A DNA stretch of 55,402 bases, from NCBI GenBank assembly GCA_043748015.1, contig JAYTOA010000084.1, forward strand, positions 1 to 55,402, given 5' to 3'. Source of the DNA: JAIBBG01 sp043748015. GTDB taxonomy: Bacteria; Bacteroidota; Bacteroidia; Flavobacteriales_D; Sanyastnellaceae. Positions 1-8,575 of this stretch are shown one piece after another. How positions within the stretch are numbered: the stretch's first letter is position 1; each line of letters begins with the position of its first letter. The position numbers were made by a program, and so were the translations under genes. The notes under the pieces are model-generated. The model saw only the letters and a list, made by a program, of their open reading frames with translations, made no database searches and was not told the DNA's origin.

Positions 1-1
1 C

Positions 2-79
2 TATAAACTCAACCGAAGGTACTTTGGCAAAAGGCTCTTTGACCGCGTCACTATTGCTATGGCTTCAAATTACTTGTAA
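2..79 (+). mobile_element. 3' end of an IS1595-like transposase gene (cut by window edge)
   Basis: The first 25 codons in frame 2 read YKLNRRYFGKRLFDR followed by a short tail and a stop. This Y-x-x-NRR-x-F...LFDR pattern resembles the extreme C-terminus of IS1595/ISXO2-type DDE transposases, from memory of the family. About 70 bases downstream lies ATATCCCC (142-149), whose reverse complement begins GGGGATAT; it could be the right inverted-repeat end of the element. The rest of the transposase lies outside the window, so neither family nor boundary can be confirmed. The 170 bases between this fragment and the next reading frame hold nothing else recognisable. Confidence 0.45.
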
Positions 80-249
80 ACTCCGAAAGAATCAATTTCA
101 TTGAATGTAGAATTCTAAGGTGCAAAATCATTTGCAATGTATATCCCCTAAGCATCACTCTTAACTTATACAATCAAATACAGGCCAATGCGAAGTAACA
201 CGTTAATCCGAAAAAAAAATATTCAAAGCCAAGCATTTTTCCAAGGTCT

Positions 250-477
250 ATGAAAGCTCAGGTTATAACCCTGTTTAATCTTGCGATAGCAATCCAGGTC
301 GGCGCTCAATTCAATGAAAACATCCGCACAGGCAAACCCGGTTGGTCGATTGGACCATTTGCTGTTGGTCGCAATGTCTTTCAGACACAGTCAGGTATTG
401 ATATTGGATCTTTTGAAAAAAGTCCAGAGAAATTTTCAGGAATGAACATCGCACCGAATACAGTAATTCGTTTTTGA
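250..477 (+). pseudogene. Truncated putative outer-membrane protein fragment
   Basis: This 75-codon frame has a signal-peptide-like start and a segment (IGPFAVGRNVFQTQSG) that resembles the first strands of a transporter-type outer-membrane beta-barrel, normally over 200 residues. It stops at a TGA right after a run of five T. Adding one T to the run would extend the frame by about 15 residues (LRAEIEFSIAYSEFKY) before another stop. With an insertion-sequence end just upstream, the simplest reading is a decayed N-terminal remnant. Family assignment is weak; it could also be a small real secreted protein. Confidence 0.4.
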
Positions 478-513
478 GAGCAGAGATTGAATTTTCTATC
501 GCGTATTCTGAGT

Positions 514-1854
514 TTAAATACTGACCTGATATTGCAAGATAAATGAATTCATTCTTTTTATTTCATGCACATAATTGCTGCCATCCGGCAAATTCGTTTT
601 CTCATCAACCGGTCTGTTTTGTACTCCGAACGTGAGTTTGGATCTTGAACCATCCAGATACCATGAGCACCCTGCATCAACAAAAACCATCGGCTTATCT
701 AATCTTTGATACTGGCTCACCTGTGTTGAGAAATATGGCATCACCTTCCCTATATCCTTCGTCTGTGAAAGCTTTGGAGATAAGTATCCGAGTTGCAGAT
801 AAACACTTTCTCCTGTTCCAATCATTGGAAAACCAACACCAGTTCCATTGAAAACGCTATTGGCATTCACTCCATCTGTTGTATTCATTGGGCCCACATT
901 TCGGACATAGTTCTTCCCGAAATCATAGTAAGTCGCTACGGCATAAATTGAAATAGCATCACCTTTTTCAGTTCGCAATGGCGCATCATAGTATACGTCT
1001 ACTGCAGCGAGTAACATATCGTGATTCAATGTATCACCATTTGAAGTGTACCACATCGCGTTCTTTTGATACTGCGCACCGCCACCGATATTCAGCACGC
1101 GTTTCTTACCGAGATAGGTTCCAACCTGATAAGGCATTTCATTCGATTCCTGATCAAGGAATTGACACGACACATAACCGCTTCCTTGAACAGAAGGAGG
1201 TCGCGGACTGATCTGCGCATTATCGCTGATACCGGTTGCAGCATTGTACAGAGTAGATGATGTGAATTCGAAAGGCTTGGATGCGATCAAACGATAATCA
1301 AGCTTTCCAATTTTACCTTTAGCGTACACACTTAGCTTTCTCAGAAATTGATCATTCGCATCGTTAGTAGCTTGCAAAAACAAAGGCGCATCGAGTGCCA
1401 TGATGCTTGCAATACCAGGCGATGAAAAACGTGAGAATCCCGTCCATGCAGTTAATCCGGCACCCATTCCAAAATGTTTGTTCACGTTGATTTCACCTAA
1501 GGCATCATGAATGAAAAGCCCTGTCTTACGAGCGCTCAGATAATTGAAATTATTTTGACCGACCTGCAGATAGAAAAATGTATGTGCTGAAGTTTTACCA
1601 TACAACTGCATTCTTGTTCTTCTCAAACCAATATCAAAAGTTTCGTTTTGCGCTTGACCCGCTACAGTACTTCCAGGATTGTTTTGCGCATACCTCACCC
1701 AAGTCTGATTGAGGAAGGTCAGTTTTACATATTCAGTGCTATCCTTATTCAGGTAGTGCTTCAATTCTTTGCTTTGCGCGGAAGCATTTATCTGTGTAAT
1801 AAGCACCGCCGTCAATGCCAGAGAGAATCCGGCAATTATTTTTCTGATGGTCAT
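514..1854 (-). CDS. Outer-membrane porin at the end of the dab cluster
   Basis: A 446-residue protein with a clear signal peptide (hydrophobic stretch then NASAQS near residue 27). Many alternating aromatic/polar strands suggest a 14-18-strand barrel of the phosphate-selective porin O/P type. Motifs such as FDIGLRRTRMQLYGK and the strands ending in YQVSI at the C-terminus fit that class. The start lies 8 bases after the SulP transporter gene, so the two are very likely cotranscribed. Context suggests it admits a small anion, plausibly bicarbonate, through the outer membrane for the inner-membrane SulP and DabAB systems. That substrate is inferred from position, not from the protein. Confidence 0.75.
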   Translation of the reverse strand: MTIRKIIAGFSLALTAVLITQINASAQSKELKHYLNKDSTEYVKLTFLNQTWVRYAQNNPGSTVAGQAQNETFDIGLRRTRMQLYGKTSAHTFFYLQVGQNNFNYLSARKTGLFIHDALGEINVNKHFGMGAGLTAWTGFSRFSSPGIASIMALDAPLFLQATNDANDQFLRKLSVYAKGKIGKLDYRLIASKPFEFTSSTLYNAATGISDNAQISPRPPSVQGSGYVSCQFLDQESNEMPYQVGTYLGKKRVLNIGGGAQYQKNAMWYTSNGDTLNHDMLLAAVDVYYDAPLRTEKGDAISIYAVATYYDFGKNYVRNVGPMNTTDGVNANSVFNGTGVGFPMIGTGESVYLQLGYLSPKLSQTKDIGKVMPYFSTQVSQYQRLDKPMVFVDAGCSWYLDGSRSKLTFGVQNRPVDEKTNLPDGSNYVHEIKRMNSFILQYQVSI

Positions 1855-1862
1855 ACGATAAA

Positions 1863-3464
1863 TTACTTCTTGATTCGAGGTATGTAAGCTGTAGCCATGT
1901 GATGACCAGAAGCGCGTTTGTGATGCTCCATACCTACAATCTGCAGATGCGTCCCATTCCGTTCGAAGTCTTGCTCCATGTGATGCAGCGTTTCCAATGC
2001 AGTATGATCAATCAATTTTGCGTTTGTCACGTCGAGTATTATTCTGCTTCTCGATGGCAACGCAAGCAATTGTTTTTTCATACCCATCATATTAGAAAAA
2101 ACCAGAGAGGTATCAGCGTGCAAGTGTATTTCATTTTCATCATCGCTATCTACCACAAGAACTGCTTTGAACGCTTCCTTCGTTCCCATTCCTCTGAAAA
2201 AGTGAATGATAAATTTGAGAGCAACACCGGTGAATACACCTAGTAGCAAATCAGTCAACAAGCACATGATGATGGTGCCAAAAAAGATAATAAACTGATC
2301 CGTTCCTATAGCCCACACTCTGCGGAATTCCTTTGCTGATGCAAGTCTAAGTCCGACAAAAATTAGCATGGCTGAAAGCGCCGCCACCGGGACCATTTTG
2401 ATAACAGGAGTGAGAGCCACAACGTAGATAAGTAGAATTGCGCCATGAAAGAAATTTGCCCAACGCGTTCTTCCGCCGTTCATTACGTTGGCGGAACTAC
2501 GCGCAATTTCGCTGATCATAGGCAGTCCGCCGAAAATTCCGGATACAGAATTTCCTGCACCAACTGCAACGAGGTCCTTGTTGTTATCGGATTTTCTCTT
2601 CATCGGATCCATCATATCGATTGCTTTGTTACTCAACAAAGATTCGAGTGATCCAATCAAAACAAACATGATCACATACTCAATAAAAACTCCGGTATGC
2701 GAAGACATTCCCGTAAAGTCCACGTTGACATTCGCTGACAACTCACCCGGATTAATCAGTGGTTTCAAAGCGGCAAATTCCGGATCCTGCAGGTGAAAAT
2801 ATTTAGCCATAAAAATGGAGGAGACCAACACAATCAAAGCTGCCGGAATTTTCCTTACCCATGATATTTTTATCAACGGCATGATAAATAAAATCGCCAA
2901 CGAAACAACACCAATGATCAATATTGAAGTATTGAATTCAGTGAATGCCTGAGGAATCATTTCAATTAACTCAATCGGCGATTTACCTTTTAGGTTAGCA
3001 GGATTCTCACCCATCAGTAAGTGAAACTGTCGGCTGATGATGATGATACCGATTGCAGCTAGCAGTCCGTGTACTGCACTCACAGGAAAAATGTCAGCAA
3101 ATTTTCCGGCTTTCACCAGACCAAGAATGACTTGAATAATACCGGCAACCACAACAACGCCCAAAGTGAGATGCCATCCGATATCTCCCCCACCCATGCC
3201 ATCAACGCAACCGGCAAGAATTACAATGAGACCGGCTGCAGGTCCTTTGATGGTGAGTTGAGAGCCGGCAAACCAGGCGACCACCATACCGCCGATGATA
3301 GCGGTGAGCACGCCCATGATTGGAGGAAAATTACTTGCTCCGGCAATTCCGAGGCAAAGCGGTAAGGCAATGAGAGAAACGAGAAATCCTGAAAGTAAAT
3401 CTGCCTTCCAGTTTTGTTTTACTTCATTGATATCGAAAAACGATGTTTTTTTATTTGAATTCAT
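1863..3464 (-). CDS. SulP-family inorganic anion transporter with STAS domain
   Basis: Starting at the ATG at 3464 gives 533 residues; a longer TTG-initiated frame reaches 3509 and overlaps dabB by 4 bases, but its extra N-terminus looks non-functional. Residues about 20-410 form the multi-helix SulP core, beginning WKADLLSGFLVSLIALPLCL and including GPAAGLIVILAG. A C-terminal cytoplasmic STAS domain carries ILDVTNAKLIDHTALETLHH. SulP proteins exchange or symport sulfate, bicarbonate and related anions; BicA of cyanobacteria is a bicarbonate member. Placement directly behind dabA-dabB favours bicarbonate, but the sequence alone cannot separate it from sulfate. Confidence 0.88.
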   Translation of the reverse strand: MNSNKKTSFFDINEVKQNWKADLLSGFLVSLIALPLCLGIAGASNFPPIMGVLTAIIGGMVVAWFAGSQLTIKGPAAGLIVILAGCVDGMGGGDIGWHLTLGVVVVAGIIQVILGLVKAGKFADIFPVSAVHGLLAAIGIIIISRQFHLLMGENPANLKGKSPIELIEMIPQAFTEFNTSILIIGVVSLAILFIMPLIKISWVRKIPAALIVLVSSIFMAKYFHLQDPEFAALKPLINPGELSANVNVDFTGMSSHTGVFIEYVIMFVLIGSLESLLSNKAIDMMDPMKRKSDNNKDLVAVGAGNSVSGIFGGLPMISEIARSSANVMNGGRTRWANFFHGAILLIYVVALTPVIKMVPVAALSAMLIFVGLRLASAKEFRRVWAIGTDQFIIFFGTIIMCLLTDLLLGVFTGVALKFIIHFFRGMGTKEAFKAVLVVDSDDENEIHLHADTSLVFSNMMGMKKQLLALPSRSRIILDVTNAKLIDHTALETLHHMEQDFERNGTHLQIVGMEHHKRASGHHMATAYIPRIKK

Positions 3465-3505
3465 GTGATGAAATTTTATAATGTTGATTGATTCGTATTG
3501 GCTGA

Positions 3506-5380
3506 TCAAGAAGACCTGTAAGCCATTTCATAAATTGATTTGACATTGGGGCCCATGAAAACGCGGGCATATATTCTGACAATGGCGAGACCATCGATGA
3601 TAAAACTTAAAGAGGTAAACAACGCGAGAGTTGCCTGATCTTCATGTATATGACTAAAGATCAAATCCTCTCCAATGAATGAAGGTGTGATTGGAAAACC
3701 AGATGCGCCAAGGCACGCTACAAGAAAAAGAAATGCGAGCTTCGGATGCACATGCGCTATACCATGAAAGCGATCCAGGTCGATGTTGTTTCCCCTTGCT
3801 TTCAAAACACTCAAGGTGAAGTAACCTACCAATCCAAAAGCGATAATTCCGCTGAGGTATAAAAAATTGTGCATCATATTGTAATGCTCGTTGAATGAAA
3901 TAGCAATAGCGATACAACAGTGATTCATTATGATCAGCATCCAAGCGACCATCACATTTTTTCTTTCTGTAAACGATTTCAGTACGAGCACAAGACCAAC
4001 AAACCCGAAGAAGTATGGCAGATAGTGAAGTGTTTTATCAGAAAATATCTGTCCACTAATAAGCAATACGATACCGGCAGTCATGAATACAAAAAAGAAA
4101 ATCAACGTGCGGTTTACATTTAGAAAATCCAGTTTCCTGCCCGCAACCTTTATCGGATTCCACAGATAACGATACATGAAAGAATCGAGATTCCACTCTT
4201 TCAAACTCAGCATATAGAATGAATATGCCAATCGTTTAGGATAAGCGTCCTCAATAGTATTTGACTTTTGAGGTGCACTGTAAAACTGCTCACGGATTAA
4301 GTAGCTCACCACCGAAGGAGACACCAGCAACTGATACGTTCTAAGGAATGCGTTTCCTGCGAAGTGAACAAGAACAAAATCTGTCCAGCCGAATGACATT
4401 TCTATGAACATCAAACCGATTTGTGCAGCAGAAGCATAAGCGATCTGACTTTTCACTGAAGACTGAACGCGTGCAATTCCGGTCGTCACGATCGCAGTAG
4501 CCAATCCCAGAATACCAATCAATACACGAACAGAATATTGATGTTCCCAGAAAGGATAAGTACGCAATAAAAGAAACACACCGAGATGCACTGAAAGCGA
4601 TCCATAAAAAATTGCGCTCGAAGGAGTTGGTCCTTCCATGGCGCGTGGTAACCAAGTGGAGAATGGAAGCTGCGCAGACTTCGCTGCGGCAGTCAAAAGA
4701 ATCATGAGCGAGATCATCACACCAGTCATGCTATGACCTTGCAGATGCTCATGCACCAGATCATAATTATTCAGCTTGAAGAAAGTGATGTTCTCGTGCC
4801 ACAAATGATGTGTCAACCACATTGCGAGAATAATTCCTACGTCACCAATACGATAAATGGAAAACACCTTCACGGCATTCTTCACGGGAAGATATCTGTC
4901 GCGATAAAAAGCAATCAAAAGGAAGGAGGAAATCCCAAGTATTTCCCAACCGATAAATAGTGTCTCGAGATTACCGGAGAGGATGGTGATATTGTATCCG
5001 ATATAAAAAAACAAGAGCGAATTAAAGAAGCGTTTGTAGCCCTCTTCACGATGCAAATAATAGCGGCTATAGATGGTGACAAGTGTTGTCAGAAATGCGC
5101 CAACAAGCAGGTAAACCGCGGTAATTTTATCGAGACAGAAGTCGATGTAGAATTCATAACCGGCAGTTTTGAACAAGACAAGATCCTTTAGATTCATGGC
5201 GACATGACCGTGTGTAATCCAGTACCCGATGTAGAACAGAAGAACAAACAGATGGCTTGCAACAGTAATAAGTGAAATGCGCGAAATGGCGGTTTCTGCC
5301 TTGTCGCTTACAAGCAAACTGATAATGAAACCGATCAACGGAATCAAAACAAAAACAGGGAGCAATTGTGAGATATCCAT
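3506..5380 (-). CDS. dabB: DabB, proton-conducting membrane subunit of the DAB inorganic carbon transporter
   Basis: A 624-residue membrane protein of the NuoL/MrpA antiporter-like family. The conserved segment SAQLPFSTWLPRAMEGPTP followed by SSAIFYGSLSVHLGVFLL carries the family's conserved lysine region and broken helices. It is not the complex I NuoL, which is encoded separately in this window. The gene lies 4 bases downstream of dabA, the diagnostic partner. In characterised DAB systems DabB passes protons to drive vectorial CO2 hydration by DabA, trapping bicarbonate in the cytoplasm. Compared with typical NuoL it has a different C-terminus (ASGFPITPSFIGED then a last helix), consistent with the Dab subfamily. 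Confidence 0.88.
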   Translation of the reverse strand: MDISQLLPVFVLIPLIGFIISLLVSDKAETAISRISLITVASHLFVLLFYIGYWITHGHVAMNLKDLVLFKTAGYEFYIDFCLDKITAVYLLVGAFLTTLVTIYSRYYLHREEGYKRFFNSLLFFYIGYNITILSGNLETLFIGWEILGISSFLLIAFYRDRYLPVKNAVKVFSIYRIGDVGIILAMWLTHHLWHENITFFKLNNYDLVHEHLQGHSMTGVMISLMILLTAAAKSAQLPFSTWLPRAMEGPTPSSAIFYGSLSVHLGVFLLLRTYPFWEHQYSVRVLIGILGLATAIVTTGIARVQSSVKSQIAYASAAQIGLMFIEMSFGWTDFVLVHFAGNAFLRTYQLLVSPSVVSYLIREQFYSAPQKSNTIEDAYPKRLAYSFYMLSLKEWNLDSFMYRYLWNPIKVAGRKLDFLNVNRTLIFFFVFMTAGIVLLISGQIFSDKTLHYLPYFFGFVGLVLVLKSFTERKNVMVAWMLIIMNHCCIAIAISFNEHYNMMHNFLYLSGIIAFGLVGYFTLSVLKARGNNIDLDRFHGIAHVHPKLAFLFLVACLGASGFPITPSFIGEDLIFSHIHEDQATLALFTSLSFIIDGLAIVRIYARVFMGPNVKSIYEMAYRSS

Positions 5381-5384
5381 GGTC

Positions 5385-7928
5385 TTATGAAATGATATAA
5401 ACGGGTAAATTTTCAGTATGCGTTTCCAGAATATTCTCCAGGTTATCCGTATGCTTCACATTTGAAATAGTTTGATAAGGCAGAAATTCCTCATTGCGAA
5501 AAACAGAAAGCTCATGCGTTTCCGGATTCACAACAACTAGATTCACCCATTCATTCTTGAACCATTCGTAAGTCGCATCATTTATTTTTATTACGCGCAG
5601 CACTACTTCAGGAAAGTGTTCTACGATGATCAGCAAACGCACAGGATCGTGCACTTCTATCATCTGACTCGGTAGACCCGGTCTAAGATCACCATCAATA
5701 CCATTGGCAACACCAAACAGTCCCATCACATTATGTGGCAGTTTCGTACCTGCTCCAAGCTTTTGATTATCGACACGTGAAAAGAAATACTCAAGATTGA
5801 TTCCGCCACAAACAGGTGCTGCTGCTTTCAGAATATTGAGTAAATACTTTCCCTCCGGATCAATTTCATAGTCGAAAGAATTCATGAAGGATCTCCTGTC
5901 GAGAAAAAGATGTTCCGTAAGATTTCTTCTTCCAACAATGCAAAGAGCGTTAGTAGCGTGATTCAATTCAGGACGAGGTTCGAAAAGCGAGACAGACCTT
6001 TTGCGTACCACATCGTGCACCTCCTTCAAGTTGCCATGTGTCTTCACGTACTTAAATCTTCTAGAGCGCTCCTTTGCATTTTTATCGAGAGCCACTTCGT
6101 AAATTTTCTCGTTTGTCACATGCATTTTTGCATGAATTTCCGGTAACACATCCTCATCAAAAAATTCGATATCGTCTCTGGTTGTATCGTGTAATCCACC
6201 GACAAATAATGTGGAATCCGGTATTTGAATACCGCGCTCAACAAGCAGTTCACGCACCTTCTTGTGATTTGCCATAAAGCAAATCACCCGAGCATTCACA
6301 GAACCCGCTCTTCCGGAACAAGCACCACAATCGTAAGCCGCATAGTGAGGATTATTGACACTAGAAGAACCATGACCTACCACATAAACTATTGGAGCAA
6401 AATTTTTGACAAGTCCAATGCTTTTCAGCACACCTTCCACTCTATCGGTCATTTCGAGAATTGTAAATCCAACTTGAAGATTTTTCTCGTGATGATCCGG
6501 GTGGGTAGTTTCAATGGTGAGCTTCGCGGTCTTATCCATGTGACGAAAAGATGAAGCCGAAGCCGGACCAATGGTAGGTCTGAAAATATTCAAGAACAAT
6601 TTGAATGCAGACCAGAAACCGAGTGTCTGTGAAATGAGCCATCCACCGTGAAATGACTGAGCGTGTTTATTGAAGTGCGGATCCTTTTTCCTCTTCACAC
6701 CTGCGCCAATTTCCTTGATAAGGTATTTTGGAGTCATGGGAGCAGGACAAAGTTTCGTCAAGTGTTTGCCATCCTGAGGTTGGAAGTAAAACTCAACACC
6801 GAAGAAACCCGGAGTTCCAAATGTTTCGCAGTTTGCATCAAGATTTTCCAGATATCTTCTGAAAGAACATTCTCTGTCATCGATGCAAAACATAGCTTGA
6901 AAAGAGGGTGCATTCTTCTCATTCTTCTTGTTCTTTTGTGTGACAATTCCTGCCAGAACTTCATCGTAATAACTCCACTCATATGCCTCTTGCCACAATG
7001 AAATGACTTCGCTGTATTCTGTAGGTTGAACAATAGCAAATAAATCAGCGGGCTTTTCAGCGGTACTGTTGCAAAGCGGTTTCCAGTTATCGCCAAATTG
7101 ATCGTACATCACATCAATCTCAAGCAGCAACTCAAATAGAATAATATCGTGAAGTGTGATTCTTCTATGTGAAAGAAGCGTTGATGGTTGATCTTCAATA
7201 GCGGAAACCATTCCAGCCCAACCTTGATGTGCGAATTGCTGATCAAAAAGATACTGTTTGAAGAAGGCGGTATCGCCGATAAGAATATCCAGGAGTTGAT
7301 CTAATTCTACGCGACCATCCGTTAAAAGTTTTGACACCATTTTCGTACGGAAAAAACTGGTGTAACTCACTTTTTCCATTTCTCTGATAGCGCTTAAAAA
7401 ACCTCTATTCGCTACGGGAAAATTCCAGATGGCGATTCCTTGATCGAGATAACTGCACAGAATCCTAAACAGTGTGGGATGCACAAGTGAATCCATATCT
7501 AGCTTGTAGATGCGTTTCCAGTTTGAACGAATTGAGCCGATCCTCGGAAGTGGCTCAGCTTCAAATTCGCCTTTGAACATTTGGTTGATCCAGAAAAGAG
7601 TATCCTTAAAACCCTTAGAATTAACGATGCACTTCTCGAGAATTTCCATTGAAATTCTTCCATTGCTGAATGCCTGGCGATACTCTTCTAATGAGAGTGA
7701 AACTTTATAACCAAATTTCACTGATGCATGATGAATGGCGTCATGAAACTTCTTATCCTGAAATGCGTGAAGCGTATTGTGATGAATAAAGTCCTTGAGC
7801 GGAGCTTGTGCAGGCAGATAATGTTTGAGATCGTGCAATACAGCCGTTTCGTCAAAAGACTCGTTTGAAGGGGGATGCAAGGCATTCTCCTTTGAAGCAA
7901 TAAATGAAATATTCGTGGTCATTTCCAT
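5385..7928 (-). CDS. dabA: DabA, zinc-dependent CO2-hydrating subunit (DUF2309/UPF0753)
   Basis: The ATG at 7928 gives 847 residues; an upstream ATG at 8015 adds 29 residues that look like leader. DabA is a cytoplasmic beta-carbonic-anhydrase-like protein that works with DabB to hydrate CO2 in one direction. The four zinc ligands known from Halothiobacillus DabA (Cys, Asp, His, Cys) are all present: FCIDDREC (C348, D350), VVGHGSSS (H519) and YDCGAC (C534). The His-to-Cys spacing of 15 equals that of the characterised enzyme as I recall it (H524/C539). The motif GGINLEYFFSRVDN near the C-terminus is also typical of the family. Intact ligands suggest an active enzyme. Confidence 0.92.
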   Translation of the reverse strand: MEMTTNISFIASKENALHPPSNESFDETAVLHDLKHYLPAQAPLKDFIHHNTLHAFQDKKFHDAIHHASVKFGYKVSLSLEEYRQAFSNGRISMEILEKCIVNSKGFKDTLFWINQMFKGEFEAEPLPRIGSIRSNWKRIYKLDMDSLVHPTLFRILCSYLDQGIAIWNFPVANRGFLSAIREMEKVSYTSFFRTKMVSKLLTDGRVELDQLLDILIGDTAFFKQYLFDQQFAHQGWAGMVSAIEDQPSTLLSHRRITLHDIILFELLLEIDVMYDQFGDNWKPLCNSTAEKPADLFAIVQPTEYSEVISLWQEAYEWSYYDEVLAGIVTQKNKKNEKNAPSFQAMFCIDDRECSFRRYLENLDANCETFGTPGFFGVEFYFQPQDGKHLTKLCPAPMTPKYLIKEIGAGVKRKKDPHFNKHAQSFHGGWLISQTLGFWSAFKLFLNIFRPTIGPASASSFRHMDKTAKLTIETTHPDHHEKNLQVGFTILEMTDRVEGVLKSIGLVKNFAPIVYVVGHGSSSVNNPHYAAYDCGACSGRAGSVNARVICFMANHKKVRELLVERGIQIPDSTLFVGGLHDTTRDDIEFFDEDVLPEIHAKMHVTNEKIYEVALDKNAKERSRRFKYVKTHGNLKEVHDVVRKRSVSLFEPRPELNHATNALCIVGRRNLTEHLFLDRRSFMNSFDYEIDPEGKYLLNILKAAAPVCGGINLEYFFSRVDNQKLGAGTKLPHNVMGLFGVANGIDGDLRPGLPSQMIEVHDPVRLLIIVEHFPEVVLRVIKINDATYEWFKNEWVNLVVVNPETHELSVFRNEEFLPYQTISNVKHTDNLENILETHTENLPVYIIS

Positions 7929-8073
7929 TCGAAATATTTGTGTACGTTTTGTTGGGCGTTGATTCGAAGAGCATCGAAAAACATTCAGATACGAAAGCAG
8001 ACTTGCCTGTCGCATGAATGAAAGGGTACAGGAAGTACCAAAGTCAGAAAGCCAAAGCTTCTGACACCAATAA

Positions 8074-8415
8074 TCAAATTCTGAAATTACCGAAAAGCAG
8101 GAAACGCCTTTCCGTATGAAGAGAGCTGTAGCTTAAAAAAGTATATGCAGCTTGCAGGCTGAGAATATCTGTAAATTCTATGCAAGAATTTTCAAAATAA
8201 AGTTGATCCTTATCACCAGACTCCTCTTTGGATTCTGTTTTCGATTCACATTCGTCAATTAGACAAAGTTCACTGTGAAAACCGCTTTCGTCTTTTGCAG
8301 AATGAACACTCGCTTTGACGGTTGCTATTCCACCAAGATCAGATCCCAAAAAGGACATGGTGAACTTTGCCAGCAGGACAAATACAAGTGTAAATATTTT
8401 AAACGAATTCAACAT
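8074..8415 (-). CDS. Small secreted or membrane-anchored protein of unknown function upstream of dabA
   Basis: The preferred ATG at 8415 gives 113 residues beginning MLNSFKIFTLVFVLLAKF, a signal peptide or membrane anchor. Then comes an acidic, cysteine-containing segment (SELCLIDECESKTESKEESG) with a third cysteine further on (FENSCIEF). The open frame extends upstream to 8502, but that start would overlap a terminator hairpin serving the next gene. No family is recognised. It lies on the same strand about 145 bases before dabA and may lead that operon. It could be a small periplasmic accessory or metal-binding protein, or an unrelated orphan; the reading frame itself is only moderately certain. 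Confidence 0.5.
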   Translation of the reverse strand: MLNSFKIFTLVFVLLAKFTMSFLGSDLGGIATVKASVHSAKDESGFHSELCLIDECESKTESKEESGDKDQLYFENSCIEFTDILSLQAAYTFLSYSSLHTERRFLLFGNFRI

Positions 8416-8500
8416 TTCGAGTGTGGCCGCAAATATTTCACTTTTGCCATCATGGTTTCTATATGTATAACATGACATTAACAAGGTTTTGATTTGCATC

Positions 8501-8534
8501 AAAAAAAACCGTGACCACTTACGTGATCACGGTT
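8501..8534 (-). terminator. Rho-independent terminator downstream of the DUF2167 gene
   Basis: AACCGTGACCA (8507-8517) pairs with TGATCACGGTT (8524-8534), an 11-bp stem with one mismatch and a 6-base loop. On the minus strand the stem is followed by eight T. It lies about 40 bases after the stop of the DUF2167 gene. Confidence 0.75.
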
Positions 8535-8575
8535 CAGAATGTTGCATTGGGCAACATAGTTTCAATTGCATTCCT

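Noticed and set aside
3506..5380. Second copy of complex I subunit L
   Set aside because: Although NuoL-like, it is adjacent to dabA, far from the nuo operon, and has the DabB-type C-terminus.
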